Assembly: GCA_017398595.1 (NCBI GenBank)
Contig: JAFQFR010000040.1
Location: forward strand, 1-42,474
Origin: Clostridia bacterium
GTDB taxonomy: Bacteria; Bacillota; Clostridia; Oscillospirales; CAG-272
Direction of reading: 5' to 3'
DNA: 42,474 nt
Both the position numbers and the translations under genes were made by a program. Shown piece by piece: positions 22,029 through 31,054 of this stretch; positions within the stretch are counted from its first letter, which is position 1, and each line of letters starts with the position of its first letter. The notes under the pieces were generated by a model. It had not been told where the DNA came from. It ran no database searches and saw nothing but the letters and a program-made list of their open reading frames with translations.

Positions 22029-22607
22029 ATGCTTGCAACCGTTCTAACCGCGATCACGTCCTTTATCAGCACCAACATTGACGATATTTTTCTGCTGATG
22101 CTCTTTTTTGTGCAGGCAGAAGGCACAAAAGGCAAGCATTGCGTGGTCATCGGACAATATCTGGGCATGGGTATCCTGACAGCGATCAGTCTGCTCGGTT
22201 CTGCCGCACTGCAAGTCATTCCCGCGGAATATATCCGTTTTCTCGGCGTGATCCCCATCGTGCTCGGTATCAAGGAATGGATCGAGTACCGAAAAGGCGA
22301 AGAAGCGGAAGAAAACGACGCGCCGCAAGCCAAGGATTCCGCTATGCAGCAGATCCTTTCGATCACGCTGATCTGTATTGCCAACGGTGCCGACAATATC
22401 GGTGTGTACGTACCGTTGTTTGCAGGCTATTCGCAAAAACAAATGCTCCTTGTGGTGATCGTGTTTGCCTGCATGACTGCTTTGCTGTGTTTCTTCGGAC
22501 AAAAGCTCGCTTCCCTGCCGATGTTGCAAGCAGGCATACAAAAATACAAACACATCCTCGTCCCGATCCTGTTTATCGCACTGGGAATCTATATTTTACT
22601 GGCATAA
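22029..22607 (+). CDS. CadD family cadmium/cation resistance transporter
   Basis: A 192-residue membrane protein with about five to six segments. The signature STNIDDIFLLMLFF (about 13-26) and NGADNIGVYVPLFA (about 119-132) are the paired Asp motifs of the CadD/LysE-like family. Between them lies a short charged loop (EYRKGEEAEENDAPQAK). Family members export Cd2+ or related cations; the actual substrate here is inferred only from family. It shares a transcript with the upstream membrane protein. Confidence 0.88.
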   Translation: MLATVLTAITSFISTNIDDIFLLMLFFVQAEGTKGKHCVVIGQYLGMGILTAISLLGSAALQVIPAEYIRFLGVIPIVLGIKEWIEYRKGEEAEENDAPQAKDSAMQQILSITLICIANGADNIGVYVPLFAGYSQKQMLLVVIVFACMTALLCFFGQKLASLPMLQAGIQKYKHILVPILFIALGIYILLA

Positions 22608-22611
22608 AGTC

Positions 22612-22638
22612 AAAAAGCGCGCCACAGGCGCGCTTTTT
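22612..22638. terminator. Terminator after cadD
   Basis: AAAAAGCGCGCC-ACA-GGCGCGCTTTTT, A- and T-flanked, works in both directions between two convergent genes. Confidence 0.88.
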
Positions 22639-22641
22639 GAT

Positions 22642-23304
22642 TTACTCACCGACTTCGGTGAGCGACTTCATATAGAACGTGCCGTCCTCGCGCTTCATCA
22701 GGAGCAGACGGTAGGGACCGGCGGTGGTATCGTTCATCGTACTGGTAAACGTGCAGACATAGGTATTCTCTGTTTCGTACAGCTCGGTGATGGTGACCTC
22801 GGCGCCGCTGTCTACACCGATGCCGACCGAAACATAGGCATCCACACGGTCCAGATACGTAAACAGCTTCGTCGAGCCATTGTTGACACTCGCGGTGCCG
22901 CCGAAATAGCGGTAAACCGTGCTCTCAAAATCCACCGCGGGGATCACGGTGGTGATCTCATAGGTCGGGTATTCTGCCCGCGTCTCGGCGATCAGCTCGG
23001 TATTGGCGTTATACTTGGAGTAGTTTTTCGCCAGGACAAAGCACAAAATGCCGTCGCGATAGAGATCCGCCGCCTCGGCAGGAGTATCAAACGCGGTGAG
23101 ATAGGGCGTGTTCTGGATCATCATGGGGATCATGCTCCGCAGCTCCACGGCGATCTCGCTGTCGGTCGCAAGCACGGCAATGCTCGGTTCTTCGCCGTAA
23201 GCGTGCGTATCGATGCCGAGCATATCGTACACCGAGCAGCCGCTAAGCATGAGCGCAAGACAAAGCGCACAAAGCAGTGCGCCGATACGCCTCAGCATGT
23301 TCAT
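22642..23304 (-). CDS. Putative lipoprotein
   Basis: A 220-residue protein. Signal peptide with lipobox LSGC (C23). The mature part has no recognised domain; it contains ACF-like alternating strands with ILCFVLAKNYSKYNANTELI and a C-terminal YRLLLMKREDGTFYMKSL. Its ATG overlaps the stop of the upstream P1B-ATPase-like gene (4-nt overlap at 23301-23304), so translation is coupled and the two proteins probably work together at the membrane. Confidence 0.82.
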   Translation of the reverse strand: MNMLRRIGALLCALCLALMLSGCSVYDMLGIDTHAYGEEPSIAVLATDSEIAVELRSMIPMMIQNTPYLTAFDTPAEAADLYRDGILCFVLAKNYSKYNANTELIAETRAEYPTYEITTVIPAVDFESTVYRYFGGTASVNNGSTKLFTYLDRVDAYVSVGIGVDSGAEVTITELYETENTYVCTFTSTMNDTTAGPYRLLLMKREDGTFYMKSLTEVGE

Positions 23305-25037
23305 ACGCGCTCGCAGGACAGCACAGTGTATCCCGCTTCGGTCACAGCTTTAGTGAGTGCTTCTGCATCGACCGACACAGGGCATTTTACACGGGCGGTC
23401 TTCTCTTCCAAGGAGATCTGCGCCGAGGTGCCGCGCAAGGTTTCCAGCGCGGTCTTGACACGCGCACTGCAATGCGCGCAGGACATACCGTCAATTTTCA
23501 TCGTGTAGTGTACTTTTCCAAACATATCGTCTTCCTCCGATTGTATCAAGGGCGGCGGCGCAAAGTTGCGCAGCCGCATTCCGTTCAAAACCATTAGAGC
23601 GGCGGTCACCGCCGCCACTGCCAAAGTGATCCCCGGCGTCAGCGTAACGCCGAGAACATACAATCCCCCGCACGCAAGCACCGGGCAGAGCACGCTGCCG
23701 CAGAGCGTCACAAGCAGATTGCCAAGCAGAACACTGCGCGCCTTTCTGCCAAAGCGCAAGGCGCAATACGCATCATACAGACTGCCGCGCGGCAGCAAAA
23801 CATCGGCATGCCCCGCGCTGTCCGCCGTGCAGAAGGCATCTGCCCCATCCGCCGCGCCGCCGTACAGCATTTTCTTTATTGTAGCATTGTTTTTCGGTTC
23901 TTGCAAGACCTTTTCCCGCTCACCGTCCAAAAGAATCGCGCCGCCCTTCACGCGCAGAAACGTTTTGACTCCGCATGTGCGCAGTGCTTCGACGGAAAAG
24001 CACACATCCGTTTTCTCCGTATTGCCGAGCAGCAGCATACCGTAAAACGCACCGTTTTTTGCCGCGTAGAGCGGAAGATGCCCTCCGAGATCGGCAGTGC
24101 GCACCGCGTCGGGCAATGCAATGCCCTGCTCCCAAAAGAGCTTTTTATTTCCAAGGAAATATTTGTCCCCTCCGACCGCCGCATACACGCCCTTGCCGCG
24201 AAATTCTGCAAATTCGGTCACGCGCGGCATCGACAGGTCGAGCTTCGCCGCCGCCAATACGATCGCCTCGGCAAACGGGTGCGATGCCTTTTGTTCGATC
24301 GCGGCGGCAACGGCGAGCAGCGCGGTTTTGTCGGCATCCACGGCATAGAGGTCGTAGAGCGACGGCTCCGCCGCATAGACGATCGATGACTGCCCCACGA
24401 TCAGCGTGTTGACAGTGCCGAGCTTTTCGATCGAATCGGCACTGCCGAGCAAAATATTGTTTTTCTCTGCTGTCTTTACCGCAAGCAGATTCACGAGCGG
24501 CAGCAGGATCCCGATCGCCGCAGGACAGGACACGATCACCGACGCCGCGGCAAAATCCAAGGCGCGCAACATCCCCTCTCCGAGCGCAAGCCAAACGGTC
24601 AGCGTGAGCACAAACAGAAGCAAGGACACGGGCACAAGCGCACGGCAAAGACGGTCGGTCATGCGCCTGCCGTGCGCGGCGGCGCCGAAAAGCCGTTTCT
24701 CTGCCGCATTCCCGCATTCTGCCAAGGTGAGTGACAGTGCGGCGTAGGCATAATACGGCGCATCGGACGAAAGGGCGATGCCGTGCAGCAGTGCGGCAAG
24801 CGCGCTGAGCAGGAGCAATGTATCCATATTCGGTGAAAAGGCGCTGAGCGCGTCCAGTCCGCTGTGCAGACGCTCTATATGCAGCGCAAGCACAATGAAA
24901 AACAGGCAGAGCTGCACTGCCGTATGCAGTCGTAAAAGCAATGCGGCAACGAGCCCGAGCGTACACACCGCCGCAGCCGAAAGGCGCATTCCTTCCTTAT
25001 GAATTTTGATTTTATTTTGTAGGATGGTCTTGTTCAT
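23301..25037 (-). CDS. Catalytically degenerate P1B-ATPase with C-terminal HMA domain
   Basis: A 578-residue protein with the overall layout of a CopA-type ATPase: membrane helices, SPNMDTLLLL (68-77), a CPx-like helix VSCPAAIGILLPL (C171, P172, but A instead of C/H/S), HP of the N-domain (H253-P254), RGKGV (280-284), and CopA-like final helices (about 440-500). The catalytic pieces are gone: the DKTGTLT site reads GQSSIVY (G215 in place of Asp), TGD and GDGxND are absent. A C-terminal metal-binding domain follows, MDGMSCAHC (C520, C523). The frame is open throughout, so it looks maintained rather than decaying. GGAGGG precedes the start. Perhaps a metal sensor or metallochaperone scaffold. 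Confidence 0.85.
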   Translation of the reverse strand: MNKTILQNKIKIHKEGMRLSAAAVCTLGLVAALLLRLHTAVQLCLFFIVLALHIERLHSGLDALSAFSPNMDTLLLLSALAALLHGIALSSDAPYYAYAALSLTLAECGNAAEKRLFGAAAHGRRMTDRLCRALVPVSLLLFVLTLTVWLALGEGMLRALDFAAASVIVSCPAAIGILLPLVNLLAVKTAEKNNILLGSADSIEKLGTVNTLIVGQSSIVYAAEPSLYDLYAVDADKTALLAVAAAIEQKASHPFAEAIVLAAAKLDLSMPRVTEFAEFRGKGVYAAVGGDKYFLGNKKLFWEQGIALPDAVRTADLGGHLPLYAAKNGAFYGMLLLGNTEKTDVCFSVEALRTCGVKTFLRVKGGAILLDGEREKVLQEPKNNATIKKMLYGGAADGADAFCTADSAGHADVLLPRGSLYDAYCALRFGRKARSVLLGNLLVTLCGSVLCPVLACGGLYVLGVTLTPGITLAVAAVTAALMVLNGMRLRNFAPPPLIQSEEDDMFGKVHYTMKIDGMSCAHCSARVKTALETLRGTSAQISLEEKTARVKCPVSVDAEALTKAVTEAGYTVLSCERV

Positions 25038-25100
25038 CTCTTGCCCTCCGTGTCTTTTTTATAGAAGTATTCCCTGTTTTTCAAAAATCTCACTTTTCCG

Positions 25101-25129
25101 TTTACATATTTTATATTTCATGGTATAAT
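25101..25129 (+). promoter_or_regulatory. Promoter of the DUF951-yfhO-ruvAB operon
   Basis: TTTACA (25101-25106), 17 nt, perfect TATAAT (25124-25129). Confidence 0.82.
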
Positions 25130-25159
25130 GATTATGTATGAATTTTCGGAGGTGCAATC

Positions 25160-25360
25160 GTGAATATCATCAAATTTGCGGTCGGTGACCTTTTAGAGCT
25201 GAAAAAGCCGCATCCCTGCGGCACAAACAAGATGCGTGTTGCCCGCGTGGGCAGTGATATACGCATCCTCTGCGAGGGCTGCGGACGCGACATGACGCTG
25301 CCGCGCGAAAAACTGGAAAAAGTGGTGCGGCACATTCTGCCCACCGAAACCGAAAAATAA
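25160..25360 (+). CDS. DUF951 family protein
   Basis: A 66-residue protein starting at GTG 25160, with GGAGGT 8 nt upstream. The pattern FAVGDLLELKKPHPCGTNKM, GSDIRILCEGCGRDMTLPR and KLEKVVRHIL is diagnostic for DUF951, a small Firmicutes protein with a CEGCG zinc-like loop and unknown role. It is the first gene of a rightward operon leading into yfhO and ruvAB. Confidence 0.92.
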   Translation: MNIIKFAVGDLLELKKPHPCGTNKMRVARVGSDIRILCEGCGRDMTLPREKLEKVVRHILPTETEK

Positions 25361-25377
25361 AATCACGGAGAGTAACC

Positions 25378-28197
25378 ATGTATCAAAAGCTGCAGCTGCC
25401 CGACATCGCGGGCATGGAAAAGCAAAAGAAAACAAAAAAGCGCACCTATCTGTTCTTCGCCTTTCTCGCGCCCTGTCTGTTGATGTACGCCATCTACTTT
25501 GCCTTCGGCGTATATCCTTTCGGCGATGAATCGGTGCTGGTGCTCGACCTCAACGCGCAGTATGTCTACTTTTTCGGCGCGCTTCGCCGCGCGCTGCACG
25601 GCGATACCAGCCTGATCTACTCCTTTTCGCGCACAATGGGCGGTGAGTTTATCGGCATTTTTGCCTACTATCTCGCAAGCCCGCTGTCCTTTATCGTAGC
25701 ACTCTTCCCCGAGAACATGATGCTGGATGCGCTGCTCGTGCTGTTCACCACCAAGTGCGGACTCTGCGGTCTGACGCTTGCGATCTACCTCGACAGCCAC
25801 AACATCGGCACCAAGCAGTCCCGCATTACTTTCGGCATTCTCTATGCGCTCTGCGGTTACGGCATCGTCTACCAGCACAATACCATGTGGATCGACTGCA
25901 TGTATCTGCTCCCGCTGGTGGCACTGGGCATTGAAAAGCTGATCTCCAAGCGCAAATACCTGCTCTATACGATCTCGCTGGCAGTCGCGGTCTTCTCCAG
26001 CTTCTATATCGGCTACATGATGTGCATTTTCTGCTTCATCTACTTCTTCTATGCCTATTTCTGCGTAGCGGAAAACGAGTGCGGCGAGAAAAAGCACTTC
26101 GTCCGGGCGCTTGTGCGCATGGGCATCTTCTCGCTGATCGCCATTATGCTTGCCGCCTGCATCGTTTTGCCGACCTACTACTCGCTCGGCTTCGGCAAAA
26201 CGACCTTCTCAAATCCCACTTACGGCTTCAGCACGCGCTTTGACCTGCTCGACCTCGTCGGACGCCTGTTTGTCAACGCATACGACACCGTGCGCCCCGA
26301 CGGTCTGCCGATCATCAACTGCGGTATGCTCACGATCATTATGCTTCCGCTGTTCTTTATCGCAAAGAAAGTGCCCATGCGGCAAAAGGTCGGCACAGGC
26401 GCGCTGATCGCTGTGTTCGTACTCTCCTTCTCGATCGACGCGATCGACAAGTTCTGGCACGGTATGCAGGCACCTAACTGGCTGAACTACCGCTACAGCT
26501 TCATGCTGGTGTTCATCCTCATTATCGCCGCAGCAAAGGCATTTCGAGAAGTGCGAAACTTCTCCGCAGCGCAGCTCGGCGGTGTGATCGGCGGATGGTA
26601 TATCTTCCTGCTCGTGTTCCAAAAGATCGGCGAATTTCACGAAAGCGATCTTGATCGCGACCTGCTCTGCATCTATGTTGCGGCGATCTTCTTAGCTGTC
26701 TACGCGGCAGCAGTTTCGCTCTTCCGCCACAAGCAGTATCACCGTGCGGCAAGCGCGGTTCTGCTGGTGATCGTCTGCTCCGAAATGATCATTTCGGGCA
26801 TCAGCTCGATCTGCTACATGGATGACGACGTGGTCTACTCCACCCGCTCCTCTTACCTCGACAACAAGGAAAAATACGAGGACAGCGTGGACTGGATCCT
26901 GGAAAACGACGACAGCTTCTACCGCTTTGACAAGACCAAGCACTCGCTGATCAACACGCCGATGGCGCTCGGCATCCGCGGCTTTACCAACTCGACCTCC
27001 ACGCTCAATAAGGACACCATCGACTTCTTGCGCTACATGGGTCTGTCCTCCAAGTCGCACTGGTCGAAATATTACGGCGCGACCGCTCCCTTTGACTCCT
27101 TCCTCGGCGTCAAATATGTGATCGCCGACCCCGAATATGACGTTCCCACGGGCTATATTTTCCGCTATGAAGGCAACGCGACGACCGTATATGAAAACCC
27201 GAATGCACTTTCTGTTGCCTACGCGGTAAACAGCGCGATCAAGAACATGCATCTTGCCTACCCGAGCGGCTATGACGACGCCGTCAAGAACGGCGAATAC
27301 GAGGCATTCACCGCCTACTACACGCCCGCCGAGCGCATGAACGCCATGATGGGCGCTATGCTCGGACAGGACAAGCCGATCGAGATCTTCAAAGCAGTCG
27401 AAGACGTAGACACGCGCGACACCAACATGAATTACACCTATGTTGCCGAGCACGCGAAATACGCCCCCATCAACGCGGATAACGCCGCGTCGCTCTACTA
27501 CACATTTACCGCCGAGACGGACGGCATCATCTATCTGTACGTTCCCACCGACTATCCGCGTGAAGCCAGCGTACTGGCCAACGGCGTGGATAAAGGTACG
27601 GTACTCGCCAATGAGACTGACCGCATGATCTCGCTCGGATACTTCACGAAGGGCACGGAAGTCACCGTTACGCTGACGCTCAAGGATGACCGCATCTATA
27701 TCCGCGCGGACGAACCCCTGTTCTGGTATGTAGACATGGCAGTATACGAGGAATGCTTTGCTGCCCTTGCGGAAAATCAGTTCGTCATTGACGAGTGGAG
27801 CGAGACCTGCTTTACCGGTACGATCACGGTAACCGAGGATCGCACCACCGTATTCACCTCAATCCCCTATGATGCGAACTGGCGTGCATGGGTAGACGGC
27901 GAAGAAGTGGAAGTCTATGAAAACCTCGGCGCACTGGTCGCCTTTGATGCAGAACCCGGCGAGCACACGTTAAAGATCCAATATGTACCGAAGCAGCTCC
28001 ACCTCGGCATTTGCATCACGATCGCAGGCGCAGTACTGCTGCTTGCCATCTTCCTTGGCGAGCGCATCGTGAAAAAGCGCCGCAGTCAGTTTGAAGTGGA
28101 GATCGTAGAACTTCCCGACGAAGCGGCAGACGATACCGCCGCTGTGAGCGCCGAGACGCAAACCGACAACGAAGAATCCGGACAAGCAGAGGAATAA
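25378..28197 (+). CDS. yfhO: YfhO family membrane protein
   Basis: A 939-residue polytopic membrane protein. About a dozen membrane segments lie between residues 23 and 470; a large extracytoplasmic domain (about 485-875) and a last segment (about 880-900) follow, with an acidic cytoplasmic tail. Motifs SRTMGGEFIGIFAYYLASPL and HNTMWIDCMYLLPLV (loop acidic/aromatic residues) are those of YfhO proteins, GT-C-fold putative glycosyltransferases involved in decorating lipoteichoic acid or related polymers. GGAGAG precedes the start. It is 17 nt after DUF951 and 5 nt before ruvA. Confidence 0.9.
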   Translation: MYQKLQLPDIAGMEKQKKTKKRTYLFFAFLAPCLLMYAIYFAFGVYPFGDESVLVLDLNAQYVYFFGALRRALHGDTSLIYSFSRTMGGEFIGIFAYYLASPLSFIVALFPENMMLDALLVLFTTKCGLCGLTLAIYLDSHNIGTKQSRITFGILYALCGYGIVYQHNTMWIDCMYLLPLVALGIEKLISKRKYLLYTISLAVAVFSSFYIGYMMCIFCFIYFFYAYFCVAENECGEKKHFVRALVRMGIFSLIAIMLAACIVLPTYYSLGFGKTTFSNPTYGFSTRFDLLDLVGRLFVNAYDTVRPDGLPIINCGMLTIIMLPLFFIAKKVPMRQKVGTGALIAVFVLSFSIDAIDKFWHGMQAPNWLNYRYSFMLVFILIIAAAKAFREVRNFSAAQLGGVIGGWYIFLLVFQKIGEFHESDLDRDLLCIYVAAIFLAVYAAAVSLFRHKQYHRAASAVLLVIVCSEMIISGISSICYMDDDVVYSTRSSYLDNKEKYEDSVDWILENDDSFYRFDKTKHSLINTPMALGIRGFTNSTSTLNKDTIDFLRYMGLSSKSHWSKYYGATAPFDSFLGVKYVIADPEYDVPTGYIFRYEGNATTVYENPNALSVAYAVNSAIKNMHLAYPSGYDDAVKNGEYEAFTAYYTPAERMNAMMGAMLGQDKPIEIFKAVEDVDTRDTNMNYTYVAEHAKYAPINADNAASLYYTFTAETDGIIYLYVPTDYPREASVLANGVDKGTVLANETDRMISLGYFTKGTEVTVTLTLKDDRIYIRADEPLFWYVDMAVYEECFAALAENQFVIDEWSETCFTGTITVTEDRTTVFTSIPYDANWRAWVDGEEVEVYENLGALVAFDAEPGEHTLKIQYVPKQLHLGICITIAGAVLLLAIFLGERIVKKRRSQFEVEIVELPDEAADDTAAVSAETQTDNEESGQAEE

Positions 28198-28202
28198 ACC
28201 GA

Positions 28203-28814
28203 ATGTTTTACTATCTTTCCGGCACCCTTGCCCACCGCGAGGCGGGGATCGCCGTTATCGACTGCGGCGGCGTCGGCTACAAGCTGACCATTTCGCAAAA
28301 CACGCTGTCTGCGCTGGACAAAGCTGCCCCGCGCAATGATAAAGTCAAGCTCTATACCTATATGGCTGTCCGCGAGGACGACGTGGAGCTGTTCGGCTTT
28401 TACACCGAAGAGGAGCTTGCCACCTTCAAGCTGCTCCTGACCGTCTCGGGCATCGGTCCCAAGGCGGCAATGGGCGTGCTGTCGGCATTTACCCCCGACG
28501 GTCTGGCACGCGCCGTTACTACCGAGGATACCAAGGCGATCGCACGCGCCAACGGCATCGGTGCCAAGGGCGCGGCACGCATCGTGCTGGAGCTGAAAGA
28601 CAAACTTTCTTATACCAGTGACACCGATGCGGCGCCGATCCAAAGCAGTGCTGCCGCACCGAAAAAGAGCAGCCACCTCACCGAAGCCGCCGAGGCGCTC
28701 ATTGCGCTCGGCTACAGCCGCGCCGAGGTCAATGCCGTGCTGGCGAAGCTGCACACCGACGGTATGGAATCGGGCGAGATCATCCGCGCGGCACTCGCGC
28801 AGTTTATGAAATAA
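28203..28814 (+). CDS. ruvA: Holliday junction helicase subunit RuvA
   Basis: A 203-residue protein. The OB-fold start MFYYLSGTLAHREAGIAVID, the HhH motifs LLTVSGIGPKAAMGVLSAF and ANGIGAKGAARIVLELKDKL, and the C-terminal helical domain (EAAEALIALGYSRAEVNAVL) that contacts RuvB are all present, at standard length. RuvA binds the four-way junction in homologous recombination. It starts 5 nt after yfhO and is followed by ruvB after 12 nt. Confidence 0.97.
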   Translation: MFYYLSGTLAHREAGIAVIDCGGVGYKLTISQNTLSALDKAAPRNDKVKLYTYMAVREDDVELFGFYTEEELATFKLLLTVSGIGPKAAMGVLSAFTPDGLARAVTTEDTKAIARANGIGAKGAARIVLELKDKLSYTSDTDAAPIQSSAAAPKKSSHLTEAAEALIALGYSRAEVNAVLAKLHTDGMESGEIIRAALAQFMK

Positions 28815-28826
28815 GGGGGCGGGAAC

Positions 28827-29912
28827 ATGGACAGTTTTTACAGTGAAGACATGGACTTTGAAAACCGGATCGTTGACTCCTCCTATACTCCCATGGACAG
28901 CGACACCGAGGTTTCGCTGCGCCCGAAAGCGCTCGACGACTATGTCGGACAGTCCAAGGCGAAAGAGAATTTGAAGATTTACATCGACGCGGCAAAGATC
29001 CGCGGCGAAAGCCTTGACCATGTGCTGCTCTACGGTCCTCCCGGTCTCGGCAAAACCACGCTCTCTAACATTATCGCGTCCGAGATGGGCGTAAACATCC
29101 GCACCACCTCGGGTCCCGCGATCGAAAAGCAGGGCGACCTTGCCGCACTGCTGACCAACCTCTCGGAGGGCGATGTACTCTTTATCGACGAGATCCACCG
29201 TCTGCCCCGCACGGTCGAGGAGATCCTCTACCCTGCCATGGAGGACTTTGCACTGGACATCATCGTGGGAAAAGGCCCCTCGGCGCGCTCCATCCGCATT
29301 CCGCTGGCGCACTTCACGCTCATCGGTGCAACCACGCGCGCAGGACAGCTCACGCAGCCGCTGCGCGACCGCTTCGGCGTACTGCTCAAACTGGAACTGT
29401 ACACCACCGAGGAGCTTGCATCCATCGTTACGCGCTCTGCTGAAATTTTAAATGTGGAAATGGACACCGCAGGTGCTATTGAGATCGCGTCGCGTTCCCG
29501 CGGCACGCCGCGTATCGCCAACCGTCTGCTCAAGCGCGTGCGCGACTTTGCCACCGTTAAGGGCAACGGCAAGATCACCGAGGCAATCGCCAAAGAAGCG
29601 CTTGCCGCACTCGAGATCGACGAGCTGGGACTCGACAACACCGACCGCCGCATGCTCGAAGCGATCATCAAATTCTACGGCGGCGGACCTGTGGGCCTGG
29701 ATACCCTCGCCGCAACCGTCGGCGAAGAGGCGATCACGCTCGAGGACGTATACGAGCCGTATCTGATGCAGATCGGTTACCTCTCGCGCACGCCGCGCGG
29801 TCGCTGTGTCACCCGCCTTGCCTATGAGCATCTCGGCATCCCTTACCGCCCGATGCAAAAGGAAGTCCCGCCCATGCAGACCACCATTTTTGACAACGGC
29901 GAGGAAGTTTGA
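28827..29912 (+). CDS. ruvB: Holliday junction helicase motor RuvB
   Basis: A 361-residue AAA+ ATPase. An N-terminal extension is followed by [12 protein letters not shown], Walker A GPPGLGKT (70-77), Walker [11 protein letters not shown] (D121, E122), sensor 1 [18 protein letters not shown] with the arginine finger region, sensor 2 [20 protein letters not shown], and the winged-helix end ([17 protein letters not shown]). It drives branch migration with RuvA. The RuvC gene is not in the window. GGGGGCGGGAAC provides the ribosome site. Confidence 0.97.
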   Translation: MDSFYSEDMDFENRIVDSSYTPMDSDTEVSLRPKALDDYVGQSKAKENLKIYIDAAKIRGESLDHVLLYGPPGLGKTTLSNIIASEMGVNIRTTSGPAIEKQGDLAALLTNLSEGDVLFIDEIHRLPRTVEEILYPAMEDFALDIIVGKGPSARSIRIPLAHFTLIGATTRAGQLTQPLRDRFGVLLKLELYTTEELASIVTRSAEILNVEMDTAGAIEIASRSRGTPRIANRLLKRVRDFATVKGNGKITEAIAKEALAALEIDELGLDNTDRRMLEAIIKFYGGGPVGLDTLAATVGEEAITLEDVYEPYLMQIGYLSRTPRGRCVTRLAYEHLGIPYRPMQKEVPPMQTTIFDNGEEV

Positions 29913-29913
29913 C

Positions 29914-30639
29914 ATGAACGAAGTATTAAAACAGCTCTCCGCGCGCAAATCGGTTCGCCTGTTCACGGACAAGGAGATCTCCGCCAAGGAAAAGGCAGCG
30001 ATCCTGCACGCAGCAACACAGGCACCCACCGCGGGCAATCAACAGCTTTACACCATTTTGGACATCACCGATGACGCACTGAAAGAAAAACTGGCGGTCA
30101 GCTGTGACGATCAGCCGTTTATCGCAAAGGCGAAAATGGTGCTCATCTTCTGCGCCGACTGTCAAAAGTGGTATGATGCCTATCTCGACGCTGCCTGCGA
30201 CGCGCGCAAGCCCGGCGTGGGCGACCTGCTGCTTGCCGTGAGCGATGCGACCATTGCCGCGCAGAACGCCGTCACCGCTGCGGAAAGTCTCGGCATCGGT
30301 TCCTGCTACATCGGCGACATTATGGAAAACTGCGAGCTGCACCGCGAGATGCTGCATCTGCCCGAATATGTCTTCCCTGCCGCCATGCTTGTATTCGGCT
30401 ATCCGACCGAGCAGCAGATCGCGCGTAAGAAGCCCGAGCGCGCAGTCATGCAGCACATCGTACACGAAAACGGCTACCGCCGCATGGACGGCGCAGAGCT
30501 GCGGCAAATGCTCGCGCCGAAGCCGCTTGAAAAAGACTACACCGAGTGGCTGCATGCCTTCTGCGACCGCAAATACAACTCGGATTTTGCAAGAGAAATG
30601 ACACGATCTGTTGCAGAGTATTTAAAAAGTTTTGCATAA
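29914..30639 (+). CDS. Nitroreductase family protein
   Basis: A 241-residue FMN enzyme. It starts 1 nt after the ruvB stop (ATG 29914), with GAGGAAG as ribosome site within ruvB. The N-terminal RKSVRLFTDKEIS and APTAGNQQLYTILDI match the FMN-binding region, and later AAQNAVTAAESLGIGSCYIGDI and FPAAMLVFGYPTE the second FMN contact and dimer core. The C-terminus is longer than in minimal nitroreductases. The physiological acceptor is unknown. Its attachment to ruvAB looks like operon position only. Confidence 0.88.
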   Translation: MNEVLKQLSARKSVRLFTDKEISAKEKAAILHAATQAPTAGNQQLYTILDITDDALKEKLAVSCDDQPFIAKAKMVLIFCADCQKWYDAYLDAACDARKPGVGDLLLAVSDATIAAQNAVTAAESLGIGSCYIGDIMENCELHREMLHLPEYVFPAAMLVFGYPTEQQIARKKPERAVMQHIVHENGYRRMDGAELRQMLAPKPLEKDYTEWLHAFCDRKYNSDFAREMTRSVAEYLKSFA

Positions 30640-30677
30640 AAGAAAAAGTTCGGCATTTGCCGAACTTTTTCTTTTAT
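30636..30677. terminator. Bidirectional terminator
   Basis: A near-perfect 19-bp stem (GAAAAAGTTCGGC / GCCGAACTTTTTC inside ATAAA/TTTAT) ends the ruvAB operon and also overlaps the stop of the convergent DUF6514-like gene. Confidence 0.88.
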
Positions 30678-30901
30678 GTACCCAGTGCATCCTCCACAAC
30701 ATCGGGGATCTGTGCCTCGTCGAGGTCGTTTTGCTCGATCAGTTCTTTTAAGGCAAACGCCTTTTCCTTTTCCGTGAACACGTCTCGCATGATGCAAATG
30801 GTTTCGCCGTCTTTCTCCCGAATAAAGCGAAAACCATATACGGGCAATTCGTTGCGTTCTTCGCCCATTCCTATTTCTTCAATCACTTCACAAATAATCA
30901 T
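30674..30901 (-). CDS. DUF6514-like small protein
   Basis: A 75-residue acidic protein: YGFRFIREKDGETICIMRDV, TEKEKAFALKELIEQNDLD and a short acidic end. The pattern resembles DUF6514, a small clostridial family in which a strand pair is followed by a DIFTDKEKAEELV-like helix. Its function is unknown. It is monocistronic, with a perfect consensus promoter upstream, so probably well expressed. Confidence 0.78.
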   Translation of the reverse strand: MIICEVIEEIGMGEERNELPVYGFRFIREKDGETICIMRDVFTEKEKAFALKELIEQNDLDEAQIPDVVEDALGT

Positions 30902-30949
30902 TTTCTATTCCTCATTAGTTCATTACATTTTTTACCATATGATGGGATA

Positions 30950-30978
30950 ATTATACTATATTCGTGTCATGTTGTCAA
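30950..30978 (-). promoter_or_regulatory. Promoter of the DUF6514-like gene
   Basis: On the minus strand perfect TTGACA (30978-30973), 17 nt, perfect TATAAT (30955-30950). Confidence 0.85.
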
Positions 30979-31016
30979 TAGGATTAGCACTTTTTTCCTG
31001 TATTTTTTTTACAGCA

Positions 31017-31050
31017 AATAATAAAGACCGCCGAAGCGGTCTTTATTATT
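31017..31050. terminator. Terminator of pheST
   Basis: AATAATAAAGACCGC-CGAA-GCGGTCTTTATTATT, directly after the pheT stop; symmetric flanks allow both directions. Confidence 0.88.
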
Positions 31051-31054
31051 TATT

